A stretch of 23,905 bases of DNA from a virus (IMGVR_UViG_3300043444_000628:1-23905), one strand, 5' to 3'. Positions 5,200-15,016 are shown, counted from the first letter of the stretch. Numbers and translations are program-made. The notes: generated by a model not told the origin, from the sequence alone.

Positions 5200-6045
5200 A
5201 TGAGTTTAGTATTTGAACCTAAAACCCACAGTTACACATCTGTTGATCCAAATGATACCACAAAATGGATTAGTGTTACAACCTTGATAGGTGGTTTAAA
5301 ACAACCATTTGATTCAAATAGCATTGCTAAAAAATCAGCAAGCAACAAAAAGAGCAAGTGGTTTGGTATGACAGTGGAACAGATTCAGGAGGTTTGGAAA
5401 AAAGAATCTGATAGAGCATGTACACTAGGTAATTGGTATCACGATCAAAGAGAAACAGATATCACAAATTGTGACACCATTGTAAGATATGATGCTACTC
5501 TTCCTGTAATCAAACCAATGACAGATGAGAATGGTTTAAAAGTAGCACCTTCACAAAAATTGATGGATGGCATCTACCCAGAACATATGGTCTATCTAAG
5601 ATCAGCTGGTATTTGTGGTCAAAGTGATTTAGTTGAAGTAGCAAATGGATTTGTTCATATAACAGACTACAAAACAAATAAAGAAATCAAAGCTGAATCA
5701 TTTAAAAACTGGGAAGGAATTTCTCAGAAAATGAATGCGCCTGTTTCTCATCTTGATGATTGCAATCTTAATCATTACAATTTGCAGTTATCAATTTATA
5801 TGTATATGATTCTTAAGCACAATCCACAATTAAAACCAGGAAAGCTTACTATTCATCATATCATATTTGAAGAAGAAGACGAAAAAGATGAATTTGGATA
5901 TCCAATTTCTAAGTTAAACGCTGAAGGAGAACCTATCATTAAAGAAATTGTACCTTATGAGTTACCATACTTAAAAGATGAAGTACTTTCAATTATGATG
6001 TACTACAAGGAGAACCCTTCTAAATTTTTTAAAAAGAAGAACTAA
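5200..6045 (+). CDS. PD-(D/E)XK superfamily nuclease (RecB/Cas4-like)
   Basis: 281 residues; ATG at 5200, TAA at 6043-6045. The catalytic core is GQSDLVEV...VHITDYKTNK, with D143, D156 and K158 as metal ligands and catalytic Lys. An upstream Glu (E128 in PEHMVY) is placed like the RecB-family acidic residue, and QLSIY at 196-200 is the QxxxY motif. The N-terminal part (ISVTTLIGGLKQPFDSNSIA) is typical of phage exonucleases of this superfamily. Likely a magnesium-dependent DNA exo- or endonuclease acting in replication, recombination or DNA clean-up before packaging. Its stop overlaps the next ATG by one base (TAATG), a translational-coupling arrangement. Confidence 0.87.
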   Translation: MSLVFEPKTHSYTSVDPNDTTKWISVTTLIGGLKQPFDSNSIAKKSASNKKSKWFGMTVEQIQEVWKKESDRACTLGNWYHDQRETDITNCDTIVRYDATLPVIKPMTDENGLKVAPSQKLMDGIYPEHMVYLRSAGICGQSDLVEVANGFVHITDYKTNKEIKAESFKNWEGISQKMNAPVSHLDDCNLNHYNLQLSIYMYMILKHNPQLKPGKLTIHHIIFEEEDEKDEFGYPISKLNAEGEPIIKEIVPYELPYLKDEVLSIMMYYKENPSKFFKKKN

Positions 6046-6560
6046 TGGTAAAGATTTTTGATTTACAAAATGGTGTTGTGGTTCCTACAGAACATTGCTA
6101 CACTTTGAATTTTTTAAAAAGGATTATGGATGAGTATCCTGAAAACTACATGACAGTTTACATGTACCTGTTTTACATGACATGTCCTAATCCAGATATG
6201 AACCCTTTTTTTGACACTCCAGAAAATGAAAAAGAAGAACTTATTCTTTCGCAACTTAATGTGGACTTTTCTACTGAGGATGACGCAATTTTGGCAGCTC
6301 TTGAGCTATGTAAAAAACTTTATGAAACCCCTACGTACAGGGCGTTTATGGGTATCAAACACATGCTTGACCGTTTGGCGAAGTATATGGAAACTACCAG
6401 TATTGAACACGGTAGGGATGGTAACATCAATTCTCTTGTTAATGCTGCGGCAAAGTTTGAGCAAATACGTCTATCGTTCAAAGGGGCGTACAAAGATCTC
6501 ATGGAAGAGCAGAAGAGTCAGGTACGAGGAGGCCAACACCTTGCGTATGATCAAGGATAA
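6045..6560 (+). CDS. Hypothetical protein upstream of terminase
   Basis: 171 residues; ATG at 6045 in a TAATG overlap with the nuclease, TAA at 6558-6560. The protein is mostly helical, with an N-terminal helical region (NFLKRIMDEYPENYMTVYMY), an acidic middle and a C-terminal helix pair (IKHMLDRLAKYMETTSIEHG; AAKFEQIRLSFKGAYKDLME). No enzymatic motif is seen. Position just ahead of the large terminase and the helical, oligomer-like composition make it a candidate small terminase subunit, competing with the HTH protein at 4130; I cannot decide. Confidence 0.8.
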   Translation: MVKIFDLQNGVVVPTEHCYTLNFLKRIMDEYPENYMTVYMYLFYMTCPNPDMNPFFDTPENEKEELILSQLNVDFSTEDDAILAALELCKKLYETPTYRAFMGIKHMLDRLAKYMETTSIEHGRDGNINSLVNAAAKFEQIRLSFKGAYKDLMEEQKSQVRGGQHLAYDQG

Positions 6561-6570
6561 AAGAAAAATT

Positions 6571-6792
6571 ATGGAAGACGCATTATACCACTGGTTGTTT
6601 CATTTTAACCACCACACACAAACCTGGAATGGATTTCACAGGGATGATTATTTTGCATACTGGAATGGTACAAAACCTACACGTGCTATTATAAGAGCAA
6701 AAGATATTAAAGTAATTCATGAACTCATCATCAAAACTGATGGAGATAAAACTAAAATGAATGAGCTTACACGAGGAACTGGAAAGAATTAG
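6571..6792 (+). CDS. Small hypothetical protein
   Basis: 73 residues from ATG 6571 (MEDALYHWLFHFN) to TAG 6790-6792. An in-frame ATG at 6547 would add 8 residues and overlap the previous gene; I prefer 6571, ten bases after the previous stop. The longer upstream frame (from 6211) is only a shadow of the 171-residue gene. The protein is aromatic-rich at the start, then basic, with a segment IIRAKDIKVIHELI. Unknown function. The next gene starts inside it (32-base overlap). Confidence 0.72.
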   Translation: MEDALYHWLFHFNHHTQTWNGFHRDDYFAYWNGTKPTRAIIRAKDIKVIHELIIKTDGDKTKMNELTRGTGKN

Positions 6793-6976
6793 AACAACAA
6801 GAGTAGAAATTGTTCATATTACAGATGGATATTTGATAAGCAGAAATGTAAAGAATACTCCACTTAAAGGTGACTGGATTTCTCTTGGCTCAGATGTCTA
6901 TGTTGTAAAACAGAGAATCTGGAATTATAGTGATGGACACACTTTAAAACTAATAGTAGAAGAACCTAAAGATTAA
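6761..6976 (+). CDS. Small hypothetical protein before terminase
   Basis: 71 residues; ATG at 6761, TAA at 6974-6976, two bases before the terminase ATG. After a helical start (MSLHEELERIRTTRV) it is beta-rich (VEIVHITDGYLIS, GDWISLGSDVYVVKQRIWNY, TLKLIVEE), resembling a small five-strand barrel. It overlaps the previous gene by 32 bases, more than usual, but the protein looks well formed. Unknown function; it is co-translated with the terminase. Confidence 0.72.
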   Translation: MSLHEELERIRTTRVEIVHITDGYLISRNVKNTPLKGDWISLGSDVYVVKQRIWNYSDGHTLKLIVEEPKD

Positions 6977-6978
6977 AA

Positions 6979-9177
6979 ATGTATTTAGAGATTCCAACAT
7001 ATGATGCTGTGACAGCAGAATGGTCTACAACTGTTTTTGAAACAAAAGAAGAGTATGTAGAATTCTTATGGTCTGTGTTTAAAGAACCTGGCCAATATGA
7101 ATTTGATAAAACATCTTTACTATTCAATAAAGAAGCAAGAGCATTTAACAAATATAAAGTTTTTTGCACTGCTCCTTTCAGGTCAAAGGATTATGTGTTA
7201 TATTGGGATGACCAAAAAGTAAAATGTAGAAAAGGAGCCATTTATAAAAATGGTTCTAAAACTTGGTTTTTAACTAGAGATTACTACATGTGGGTAAACT
7301 TTTTACCAATCTATAACAAAGAGGTTGCAAAGTTTACGTTCCCTGATGTACGTGATGCACAGTATCACATGGCTTTGTATGAAGAAATTGCAAAGCATTC
7401 TTCTAAACATGCTGCCATATTAAAGAAACGTCAGATTGCGTCTTCATATTTTCATGCTGGTAAAATGATAAATCTCTTCTATTTTGAAGAGGGTGCTATC
7501 AACAAAATGGCAGGATCTTTAAAAGACTATATCAATGAGAAAGGTACTTGGCGTTTTCTTGAAGAATATAGAAACTTCTTGAATACACATACTGCATGGT
7601 ATAGACCATGTAATCCAGATAAAGTATTGAACTGGGAACAAAAGATTGAAGTTAACCAAGGAGGTAAGAAAAGAGACGTTGGTCTTAAGTCTGTTATATT
7701 TGGTCTGGCGTTAGAAAAAGATCCTACTAATGGTGTAGGGGGACCTTGTACATTATTCTTTCATGAGGAGGCTGGTATTGCCCCAAAAATGAATGAAACT
7801 ATAGAGTACTTGCTACCTGCGATGAAATCTGGTATGACATATACAGGTATGTTTGTAGCAGCAGGATCAGTGGGTGATTTGGAGCAATGTGAACCTTTGA
7901 AAGAAATGATCATGAATCCTATCTCCAAAGATGTTCTTGCAGTTAAAACAAACCTTATAAATGCTGAAGGTGAAATAGGAGATTGTGGATTGTTTATTCC
8001 TGAGCAATGGTCAATGATTCCTTGTATAGATGAATATGGTAACTCACAGGTAGAGAAAGCTTTAGAAATGATTCTTGCTGAACGTGAAGAATGGAAAAGA
8101 AACCTTAAACCTGAAGATTATCAATTACGTATTTCTCAGAAGCCAATTAACATTGAAGAAGCTTTTGCATATAGGAAAGTATCCAAGTTTCCATTACATC
8201 TTGTCACAAAACAAATAAGAAGAATTGAAGATCAAGAATACTTTAGAGAATTTGTAGAACTGGACAGAAAAGAAGATGGTAAGATTGCAATTCGCGAATC
8301 AAGAAAACTACCTATCAGTGAGTTTCCAATTTCTCCAAAAACAGTTGATAAAGAAGGAGTTGTTGTTATATATGAAAGACCTGTAAAAGATCCACAGTTT
8401 GGAATGTATTACGCGTCAATTGACCCTGTGTCAGAAGGTAAGACAACAACATCAGATTCATTATGTTCTATTTTTGTATACAAGACAGCTCAGGAAATAA
8501 CAAGACACAAAGCTGACGGAACTATAGAACAACATATTGAAAGAGATAGAATTGTGGCATCATGGTGTGGTCGTTTTGATGACCTGAACAAGACACATGA
8601 ACGTCTAGAAATGATAATTGAGTTGTATAATGCTTGGACAATTGTGGAGAATAACATTAGTTTATTTATCCAGTACATGATTTCCAGAAGAAAACAAAAG
8701 TATCTTGTACCAAAAAGTCAAATTCTTTTCTTAAAAGAACTTTCAAGTAATACTAATGTTTACCAAGAATATGGATGGAGAAACGTTGGTACACTTTTTA
8801 AAACAAATCTTATATCATATGCCATACAGTTCCTAGAAGAAGAACTAGATGTTGAGACCATGGCAGATGGAACAATTGTAAAAACCTCATATGGTATAGA
8901 AAGAATTCCTGATATAATGTTGCTTAAAGAGATGGCAGCTTATAAAGAAGGACTTAACGTGGATAGACTTGTGGCTTTTTGTGCTTTGGTAGCTTTCGCC
9001 AAAGTTCAGGAATCAAATAGAGGGTATTCAAAGAGGGTTGAAAGAGAAGAGGGTAATTTGGATAAATCAAATAAAAATGCTAAATTAAGAGTGAGCCCTT
9101 TCCGTCATTTTGGGAATGAAAACTCATCATCTACAGCGTTGAGAAAGCCAAGAAATCCTTTCAAAAACATTAGATAA
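6979..9177 (+). CDS. terL: Terminase large subunit
   Basis: 732 residues; the DNA-packaging motor with ATPase and nuclease domains. ATPase: the Walker A-like segment KKRQIASS at about 149-156 is of the deviant terminase type (basic-x-R-Q), the Walker B and catalytic Glu are in TLFFHEEAG at about 258-266, and a coupling motif AAGSVGD lies at about 294-300. Nuclease (RNase-H-like): the acidic residues are D482 in YASIDPV, probably E557 in TIVENN and D662 in NVDRLVAF. Length and domain order are normal for a full TerL. It works at the portal vertex to translocate and cut DNA. Start at ATG 6979; the portal gene follows after 25 bases. Confidence 0.95.
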   Translation: MYLEIPTYDAVTAEWSTTVFETKEEYVEFLWSVFKEPGQYEFDKTSLLFNKEARAFNKYKVFCTAPFRSKDYVLYWDDQKVKCRKGAIYKNGSKTWFLTRDYYMWVNFLPIYNKEVAKFTFPDVRDAQYHMALYEEIAKHSSKHAAILKKRQIASSYFHAGKMINLFYFEEGAINKMAGSLKDYINEKGTWRFLEEYRNFLNTHTAWYRPCNPDKVLNWEQKIEVNQGGKKRDVGLKSVIFGLALEKDPTNGVGGPCTLFFHEEAGIAPKMNETIEYLLPAMKSGMTYTGMFVAAGSVGDLEQCEPLKEMIMNPISKDVLAVKTNLINAEGEIGDCGLFIPEQWSMIPCIDEYGNSQVEKALEMILAEREEWKRNLKPEDYQLRISQKPINIEEAFAYRKVSKFPLHLVTKQIRRIEDQEYFREFVELDRKEDGKIAIRESRKLPISEFPISPKTVDKEGVVVIYERPVKDPQFGMYYASIDPVSEGKTTTSDSLCSIFVYKTAQEITRHKADGTIEQHIERDRIVASWCGRFDDLNKTHERLEMIIELYNAWTIVENNISLFIQYMISRRKQKYLVPKSQILFLKELSSNTNVYQEYGWRNVGTLFKTNLISYAIQFLEEELDVETMADGTIVKTSYGIERIPDIMLLKEMAAYKEGLNVDRLVAFCALVAFAKVQESNRGYSKRVEREEGNLDKSNKNAKLRVSPFRHFGNENSSSTALRKPRNPFKNIR

Positions 9178-9202
9178 TAACTAAAAAGTAAATAAGCAAG
9201 AT

Positions 9203-11932
9203 ATGCCAACAATAGTAAACGCAATGCAGATTAAGAATGGGGCAAAGGCAGAGCACAATAAAATGGGTACTCTGACTCAACCTATTCAGTTTTTGCGCAG
9301 AAAAGAAAAAGATGAGGCTTGGGGTGCATGGAACCTAGACTGGTTTGAAATGCAAGGTCTAAAGCAAATACGCAGAAATGCTAGAAGATTGCTCAAGAAC
9401 TACAAGCTTGCGAATGGTATTATTGATAAATCAGACTACATTGTTGAAGAAGACAATGAAGTTGCTGAATTAATTGATGTTCTTACAAAAGAAGATCAGA
9501 GTGCATTTGAACTCAAGTTCTTTCCAATTGTACCAAACGTTATCAATGTTCTCACAGGTGAATTTGCAAAAAGAAATGACAAAATCACTTACAGAGCTGT
9601 AGATGACCTATCATATAATGAAATGATAGAGGCAAAACGTGCAATGGTAGAAGAGGTGCTTGTTGCCAGAGCTGAAAAGAAGATGCAAGAGACCATTGAA
9701 AAAATGGGTCTTAATCTTGAGGATGAAGAACAAGCAGCACAAGCTCAGCAAATGATGGCTCCTGAGTCTTTAAAGTCCTTACCTGAAATTGAAGAGTTCT
9801 TTAAAAAAGACTACAGATCTTTAGTTGAAGAATGGGCTACTCACCAACATAATGTTGATGAAGAAAGATTTTCTATGAAAGAATTAGAAAACTTGGCTTT
9901 CCGCGACATGCTTATTACAGACAGAGAGTTCTGGCATTTCAAAATGAATGAGGATGACTATGAGATTGAATTGTGGAATCCTTTATTAACTTTCTATCAT
10001 AAATCTCCTGAAGCAAGATACATCTCACAATCTAACTGGGTTGGTAGAGTAGATCTTCTTACATTGGCTGATGTCATTGACAAATATGGATACATGATGG
10101 ACGAAGACCAAATGCATAGTCTTGAGGCTATTTATCCTGTAAAATCTGCAGGTTATAATTTGCCAGGCGTGCAAAATGATGGGTCTTTCTATGATGGAAC
10201 AAGATCATATGAGTGGAACACAAATGGTCCATCTCTTGGAATGCGTCAGTTTTTGAGTGCTAGTGAAATGCACATGAACACAGGTGATGACATCATCTTT
10301 AAAATCTTAAATGAGTCAGAAGACTTGCAAGAATTTAAAGACATGGGTATGTTGCGTGTAACTACTGTATACTGGAAATCACAAAGAATGGTTGGCCATC
10401 TGTCTAAAATTGATCAGACAGGCGTATTAGTAGATATGATTGTAGATGAAACATACAAGGTTACAGATAAACCAGTTTATGACACTACAGTTATCAAAAA
10501 CAAAAATAGAGAAACATTAGTATATGGTGAACACATTGATTGGATCTGGATTAATGAAACTTGGGGTGGTGTCAAGATTGGTCCTAATAGACCAGCTTAC
10601 TATGGCAATCATGATATCTTTGGATTTGCTCCAATGTATCTTGATGTAAAACCTATTCGTTTCCAGTTTAAAGGAGATTTTACATTATATGGTTGTAAAC
10701 TTCCTGTAGAAGGTGCTGTATTCTCAGATAGAAATACAAAGTCAATGTCTCTTGTAGACAAGATGAAACCTTATCAGGTAGGTTATAACTTAGTGAATAA
10801 TCAAATAGCTGATATCCTTGTAGATGAATTAGGTACAGTTATCATGTTAGATCAGAATGCGTTACCACGTCACTCAATGGGTGAAGACTGGGGTAAAGAT
10901 AATTTTTCTAAAGCATATGTTGCAATGAAGAACTTCCAGATGTTGCCATTGGATACTTCTATTACAAACACAGAAAATGCTTTAAACTTCCAACATTATC
11001 AGGTATTGAATCTTGAACAGACTAATCGTTTGATGTCACGTATTCAACTTTCTAATTACTTTAAGAATCAATGCTTTGAGGCTATTGGATTATCACCTCA
11101 GCGTATGGGAGCTGTTAATGCACAAGAAACAGCACAAGGAATTGAGCAAGCAATAAACATGAGTTATTCTCAAACTGAACCTTATTTTACACAGCATTCA
11201 GAATATTTAATGCCTCGTGTACACCAGATGAGAACAGACTTAAGTCAATATTATCACTCAACAAAACCAAGTTTAAGGTTACAATATTTGACTACTATGG
11301 ATGAAAAGGTTAACTTTGAAATCAATGGTACAGAATTATTAGCTAGAGACTTGAATATTTTTATTACAACTAAGGTTAATCAGAGACAAGTTATTGAGCA
11401 AATTCGCTCTCTTGCTGTTTCTAATAATACATCAGGTGCTTCTATTTATGATTTAGGTAACATTATCAAGGCAGACTCTATGGCTGAGATTACTCATGTT
11501 ATGAAATCTATTGAAGATAAAACTACAAAAGCTAAACAACAAGAAATGCAATCAATGCAAGAAGCTGAGAAAATGCGTCAAGAAGGTGAAACTAAACGTC
11601 TTGAAGCTAAGCTTAAATTTGACGCAGAACAAAAAGCTCTTGACAGAGAATCTGATGAAAGAGTTGCTGAAATTCGCTCTGCTGGTTATACAGCAATGCA
11701 GGATCGCGATGCAAATGCTCAGAATGACTATATTGATACCTTGGAATATCTTGATAAGAAGAATGCAAAAGAAGCAGATCAAGCATTATCAAGAGAAAGA
11801 GAGGTTAATAGACAAGCTTCTGAGCAAAGTAAACTTGAACTAAAACGTCAAGAAATGCTTTCAAAAGAAAGAATTGCAACAAAAGAATTGCAAATTGCAC
11901 AAACAAATAAAAATAAATATGACCAAAAATAA
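9203..11932 (+). CDS. Portal protein
   Basis: 909 residues; ATG at 9203, TAA at 11930-11932. Forms the dodecameric ring at one capsid vertex through which TerL pumps DNA. Typical portal segments are FFPIVPNVINVLTGEFAKRN at about 107-126, a beta-rich wing and clip region (for example YEIELWNPLLTFYHK) and the long stem/crown-helix segment SPQRMGAVNAQETAQGIEQA at about 631-650. From about residue 765 to the end the protein is a Glu/Lys/Gln-rich coiled coil (KQQEMQSMQEAEKMRQEGE...), which explains the large size. Position right after TerL and before the scaffold-like gene fits. A similarly placed coiled-coil tail could reach into the capsid or bind the scaffold. Confidence 0.92.
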   Translation: MPTIVNAMQIKNGAKAEHNKMGTLTQPIQFLRRKEKDEAWGAWNLDWFEMQGLKQIRRNARRLLKNYKLANGIIDKSDYIVEEDNEVAELIDVLTKEDQSAFELKFFPIVPNVINVLTGEFAKRNDKITYRAVDDLSYNEMIEAKRAMVEEVLVARAEKKMQETIEKMGLNLEDEEQAAQAQQMMAPESLKSLPEIEEFFKKDYRSLVEEWATHQHNVDEERFSMKELENLAFRDMLITDREFWHFKMNEDDYEIELWNPLLTFYHKSPEARYISQSNWVGRVDLLTLADVIDKYGYMMDEDQMHSLEAIYPVKSAGYNLPGVQNDGSFYDGTRSYEWNTNGPSLGMRQFLSASEMHMNTGDDIIFKILNESEDLQEFKDMGMLRVTTVYWKSQRMVGHLSKIDQTGVLVDMIVDETYKVTDKPVYDTTVIKNKNRETLVYGEHIDWIWINETWGGVKIGPNRPAYYGNHDIFGFAPMYLDVKPIRFQFKGDFTLYGCKLPVEGAVFSDRNTKSMSLVDKMKPYQVGYNLVNNQIADILVDELGTVIMLDQNALPRHSMGEDWGKDNFSKAYVAMKNFQMLPLDTSITNTENALNFQHYQVLNLEQTNRLMSRIQLSNYFKNQCFEAIGLSPQRMGAVNAQETAQGIEQAINMSYSQTEPYFTQHSEYLMPRVHQMRTDLSQYYHSTKPSLRLQYLTTMDEKVNFEINGTELLARDLNIFITTKVNQRQVIEQIRSLAVSNNTSGASIYDLGNIIKADSMAEITHVMKSIEDKTTKAKQQEMQSMQEAEKMRQEGETKRLEAKLKFDAEQKALDRESDERVAEIRSAGYTAMQDRDANAQNDYIDTLEYLDKKNAKEADQALSREREVNRQASEQSKLELKRQEMLSKERIATKELQIAQTNKNKYDQK

Positions 11933-11955
11933 TGGTTATAGCTATATAGTACAAA

Positions 11956-12000
11956 AAACTTTGAGGGGATACACTCTAAACGTGTAAATCTTCAAAGTTT
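11956..12000 (+). promoter_or_regulatory. Long hairpin between portal and scaffold-like genes
   Basis: AAACTTTGAGG (11956-11966) pairs with CTTCAAAGTTT (11990-12000): 11 pairs including one G-T. An inner ACAC/GTGT stem lies in the 23-base loop. The following bases are ATTTG, not a T-run, so it is more likely an mRNA processing or stability element, or an attenuator, than a simple terminator. It fills the 126-base gap 11933-12058. Confidence 0.5.
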
Positions 12001-12058
12001 ATTTGTAGATTATATATGAAGAAGAAGATAAAATAATACCAACTTAAACAAATCAAGT

Positions 12059-13327
12059 ATGAGTACAACAGCAGAAAACAACCAACAAACTTCTGTATCT
12101 AATGTAAGCATTGAAAGTATTGACGACTTTCTTCCAATGCCAGGTGCTGAAAGCATCATTACATCAGATGACGAAGACGAGAAGCCAACCATCTTCTCAA
12201 AAGCTAAGCAGACAGACATGTCTTTCTTAGATGATGATGGTGGATCAGATGATGATGATTCAGATGATCCTGAAAAGAAAAAGAAAACAACATCAGTAGA
12301 TACAGATTCTGCATTTGCTGAGTTGGACGCGGACTTAGAAGGTGATGAACCTGCAGATGATGCAGATAAAAAACCAGGACGCAAAAAAATTGATAAGAGT
12401 GGAATGGTAGAAACATTCTCAAAATTGATTGAGGAAGGTTTGATTGTTCCATTTGAAGATGATAAATCACTGGAGGAATACTCTGTAAAAGATTGGAAGG
12501 AATTACTTCAAGCCAATTTTGAAGAGAGAGAAAAAGCTTTAAGAGAGCAAACTCCAAAAGAGTTCTTTGAATCATTACCACAAGAACTGCAATATGCAGC
12601 AGAATATGTTGCAAAAGGCGGTACTGACATGAAAGGATTATTCCGCGCACTTTCTCAAACTGAGGAAGTAAGATCATTAGATCCAAGAAATGAAGAGCAT
12701 CAAGAACTTATTGCACGTCAATATCTTCAAGCTACAAATTTTGGAAATGGAGACAATGATCTAATTGAAGATCAATTGCAAGAATGGGTTGAATCTGGTA
12801 CAATTGCTAAAAAAGCACAACAGTTCAAACCAAAATTGGATCAAATGCAGGAAGAAGTAGTTCAATCTAAACTTGCTCAACAAGAGCAGTTCCGTGCAGA
12901 ACAGCAAAAGAAAAAAGAGGAGTACATGGAAAACATTTACAATACTCTTAAACCAGCTGAACTGAATGGTGTAAAGATTGATAGCAAACGTCAGAAGTTC
13001 TTATGGGATGAATTAACGACTGTTAAGTATGAAAGTATGACTGGGCGTCAAACAAACTTGCTTGGTAAACTATTAGAAGACCATCAGTTTGGAAAGAATC
13101 CACGTTATGACTTGATTGCTGAAACACTTTGGTTGCTATCTGATCCTGATGATTACAAGGAGAATATCAGAAAGCAAGCAAAGAATGAGGTAACACAAGA
13201 CACTGTTAGAAAACTCAAAACTGAAGAAGCACGTAAAATTGCTTCAACAACAAAAGATGAGGAAGATGATAAGCCAAGTGGTAGAAAAATACCTCGCCCT
13301 GCTGCAAATATTTTTAAACGACAATAA
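12059..13327 (+). CDS. Acidic scaffold-like protein
   Basis: 422 residues; ATG at 12059, TAA at 13325-13327. Residues about 20-115 are extremely Asp/Glu/Ser-rich (for example FLDDDGGSDDDDSDDPEKKK) and likely disordered. The middle is helical and Gln/Glu-rich (MQEEVVQSKLAQQEQFRAEQ), and the end is basic (residues ~375-422, ending IPRPAANIFKRQ). Position between portal and major capsid protein, acidic helical composition and a basic C-terminus are what scaffolding proteins usually show, the basic end binding the capsid subunit. There is no sequence motif that proves it; a minor head protein is the alternative. Long reverse-strand frames here are by-products of the GAT/TCA repeats. Confidence 0.7.
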   Translation: MSTTAENNQQTSVSNVSIESIDDFLPMPGAESIITSDDEDEKPTIFSKAKQTDMSFLDDDGGSDDDDSDDPEKKKKTTSVDTDSAFAELDADLEGDEPADDADKKPGRKKIDKSGMVETFSKLIEEGLIVPFEDDKSLEEYSVKDWKELLQANFEEREKALREQTPKEFFESLPQELQYAAEYVAKGGTDMKGLFRALSQTEEVRSLDPRNEEHQELIARQYLQATNFGNGDNDLIEDQLQEWVESGTIAKKAQQFKPKLDQMQEEVVQSKLAQQEQFRAEQQKKKEEYMENIYNTLKPAELNGVKIDSKRQKFLWDELTTVKYESMTGRQTNLLGKLLEDHQFGKNPRYDLIAETLWLLSDPDDYKENIRKQAKNEVTQDTVRKLKTEEARKIASTTKDEEDDKPSGRKIPRPAANIFKRQ

Positions 13328-13366
13328 CAAATTTTCAATAACTTTAAACTTTTAATCTAAAAAAAA

Positions 13367-15016
13367 ATGAGTACACCCGTATTAAACAATGGACTGTTCT
13401 TACGTGATACTAACTACAAAGTTGGTTCACACGTAGACTCTTACCATTTGGTGAACATGCTTAAGAGTACTGATCCTATGGATTTAGGACCAGTAGACTT
13501 ATGGGCAATGACCCAAAAGGTAGAAATGCCTCTTTATCAGATGGCTTCTTTTGGTGGTAAAAACACTATTCTTGTAGACAACCCTCGTGGTGAGTACAAA
13601 TGGCAAACTCCTATCGTACAGGATCTTCCTTACGTTGTAGAAGATGTTGAGCCAGGCGTTGCTGTGTTAGGTCAAGATGGTACTACCTTCAAAATCAAAA
13701 TTAACAAGCGTGTATTTGGACATGGTGATATCATCACTTATGACAAATATAAAGGAGCTGAACTTTACATCACTGCTGAGGATATCCTTCCTTCAGGTGA
13801 TGGTTTCGTGTACACTGTTCAATTAGTGAACAATGATAACACTAAGGCTCTTGACAAAAAGTATTTAAAACCAGGTACTAAATTCTTCAGAAAAGGTTCT
13901 GCTCGTGGTGAATACGGTGAGCGTTTCTCTGACATTGGAGAATTGAGTGCAGGTTTCCGTGAGTACTACAACTACGTTGGTGGTGCTGAAGCTCACGTAC
14001 ACTACTCTGTGTCTTCTCGTGCTGAGATGATGATGAAAGGTGGAATGAATGCAGATGGTACAGTTCCTGTAACTGAGATCTGGAAATCATTTGATGCTAA
14101 CATCGCAAAAGATCCTTCTTTAACTAACATTGATGCAATGGTAGCTAAGATGGGTAAAGATTACATCAAGAAAGCTTATGACAATGGTACTTTGACTCGT
14201 TCATTTGTTACTAAAATGGAATCTGCACACTTGAGCAAAATTGCAAACGACATTGAGACTTACTTAATGTGGGGACAAGGTGGTCGTATTAAGCAAGATG
14301 GTCCAGATGATATCAGATTATCTACTGGTCTTTGGGCTCAATTGGATAACTCATTCAAGAGAATCTACAACAAATCTAGCTTTAACTTAGAGTTGTTCCG
14401 TTCTGAGATCTTCAACTTCTACAATGGTAAGGTTGACTTCAAAGGTCCAGATCCTAATCGTCAAATCATTGTTCAAACTGGTATGGCTGGTATGAAGATG
14501 GTGAACGAAGCAATCAAAAAAGAAGCATTCAGCACTGCTGGTTCTGGTACTTCATTGTTTGCTGACATGAGCAAGTCTGGTTTAGGTGCTATCAGCGGTA
14601 ACAACGCAATGGACTTGAACTTTGGTTTTGCTTTCACTAGCTACACCATTCCGTTCTTGGCAAACGTTAAGTTTGTATTGAACCCTGCGTTTGATAACGT
14701 ACACACTAATGATATTGAGAATCCTATCATTGATGGTTTCCCATTATCTTCTTATAACTTCATCGTGTTTGACATCACTGACAACACCAATGACAACATT
14801 TACTTGTTGAAATTGAAGTGGGATAGTGAAATGAAATGGTTCTACCAAAATGGAACTATGGATTACATGGGAAGAACTCAAGGTTTCGCATCTTCAGGTA
14901 ATTTCAATGGTTATAGAGTATTCATGACTCAGACTATGCCTTCTATCTGGGTTAAAGACCCTACTAAAGTTCTCAAAATTGTTATGAGAAATCCTATCAC
15001 TGGAGGATCATTCTAA
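13367..15016 (+). CDS. Probable major capsid protein
   Basis: 549 residues; ATG at 13367 after an A-rich leader, TAA at 15014-15016. I assign it by position (TerL, portal, scaffold-like, then this gene), size, and a codon choice typical of very highly expressed genes (CGT for Arg, and C-ending codons for Tyr, Asn, Phe and Asp much more often than in neighbours). The sequence is alpha/beta-mixed, with the helical SRAEMMMKGG and ANDIETYLMWGQGG regions and a C-terminal beta-rich part ending KIVMRNPITGGSF. This is compatible with an HK97-type fold, though I cannot show the fold from sequence alone. No protease-maturation site is evident. It is followed by a large RNA hairpin and a structured leader. 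Confidence 0.8.
   Translation: MSTPVLNNGLFLRDTNYKVGSHVDSYHLVNMLKSTDPMDLGPVDLWAMTQKVEMPLYQMASFGGKNTILVDNPRGEYKWQTPIVQDLPYVVEDVEPGVAVLGQDGTTFKIKINKRVFGHGDIITYDKYKGAELYITAEDILPSGDGFVYTVQLVNNDNTKALDKKYLKPGTKFFRKGSARGEYGERFSDIGELSAGFREYYNYVGGAEAHVHYSVSSRAEMMMKGGMNADGTVPVTEIWKSFDANIAKDPSLTNIDAMVAKMGKDYIKKAYDNGTLTRSFVTKMESAHLSKIANDIETYLMWGQGGRIKQDGPDDIRLSTGLWAQLDNSFKRIYNKSSFNLELFRSEIFNFYNGKVDFKGPDPNRQIIVQTGMAGMKMVNEAIKKEAFSTAGSGTSLFADMSKSGLGAISGNNAMDLNFGFAFTSYTIPFLANVKFVLNPAFDNVHTNDIENPIIDGFPLSSYNFIVFDITDNTNDNIYLLKLKWDSEMKWFYQNGTMDYMGRTQGFASSGNFNGYRVFMTQTMPSIWVKDPTKVLKIVMRNPITGGSF

Noticed and set aside
6211-6570. In-frame extension upstream of the 73-residue gene
   Set aside because: It lies wholly inside the 171-residue gene in another frame and reads as Trp/Arg/Leu-rich noise.
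12010-12686. Long reverse-strand open frames of 124 and 160 codons opposite the scaffold-like gene
   Set aside because: They are Ser-, His- and Leu-rich mirror images of the GAT/TCA/GAA-rich acidic repeat region on the plus strand and have no protein-like pattern.
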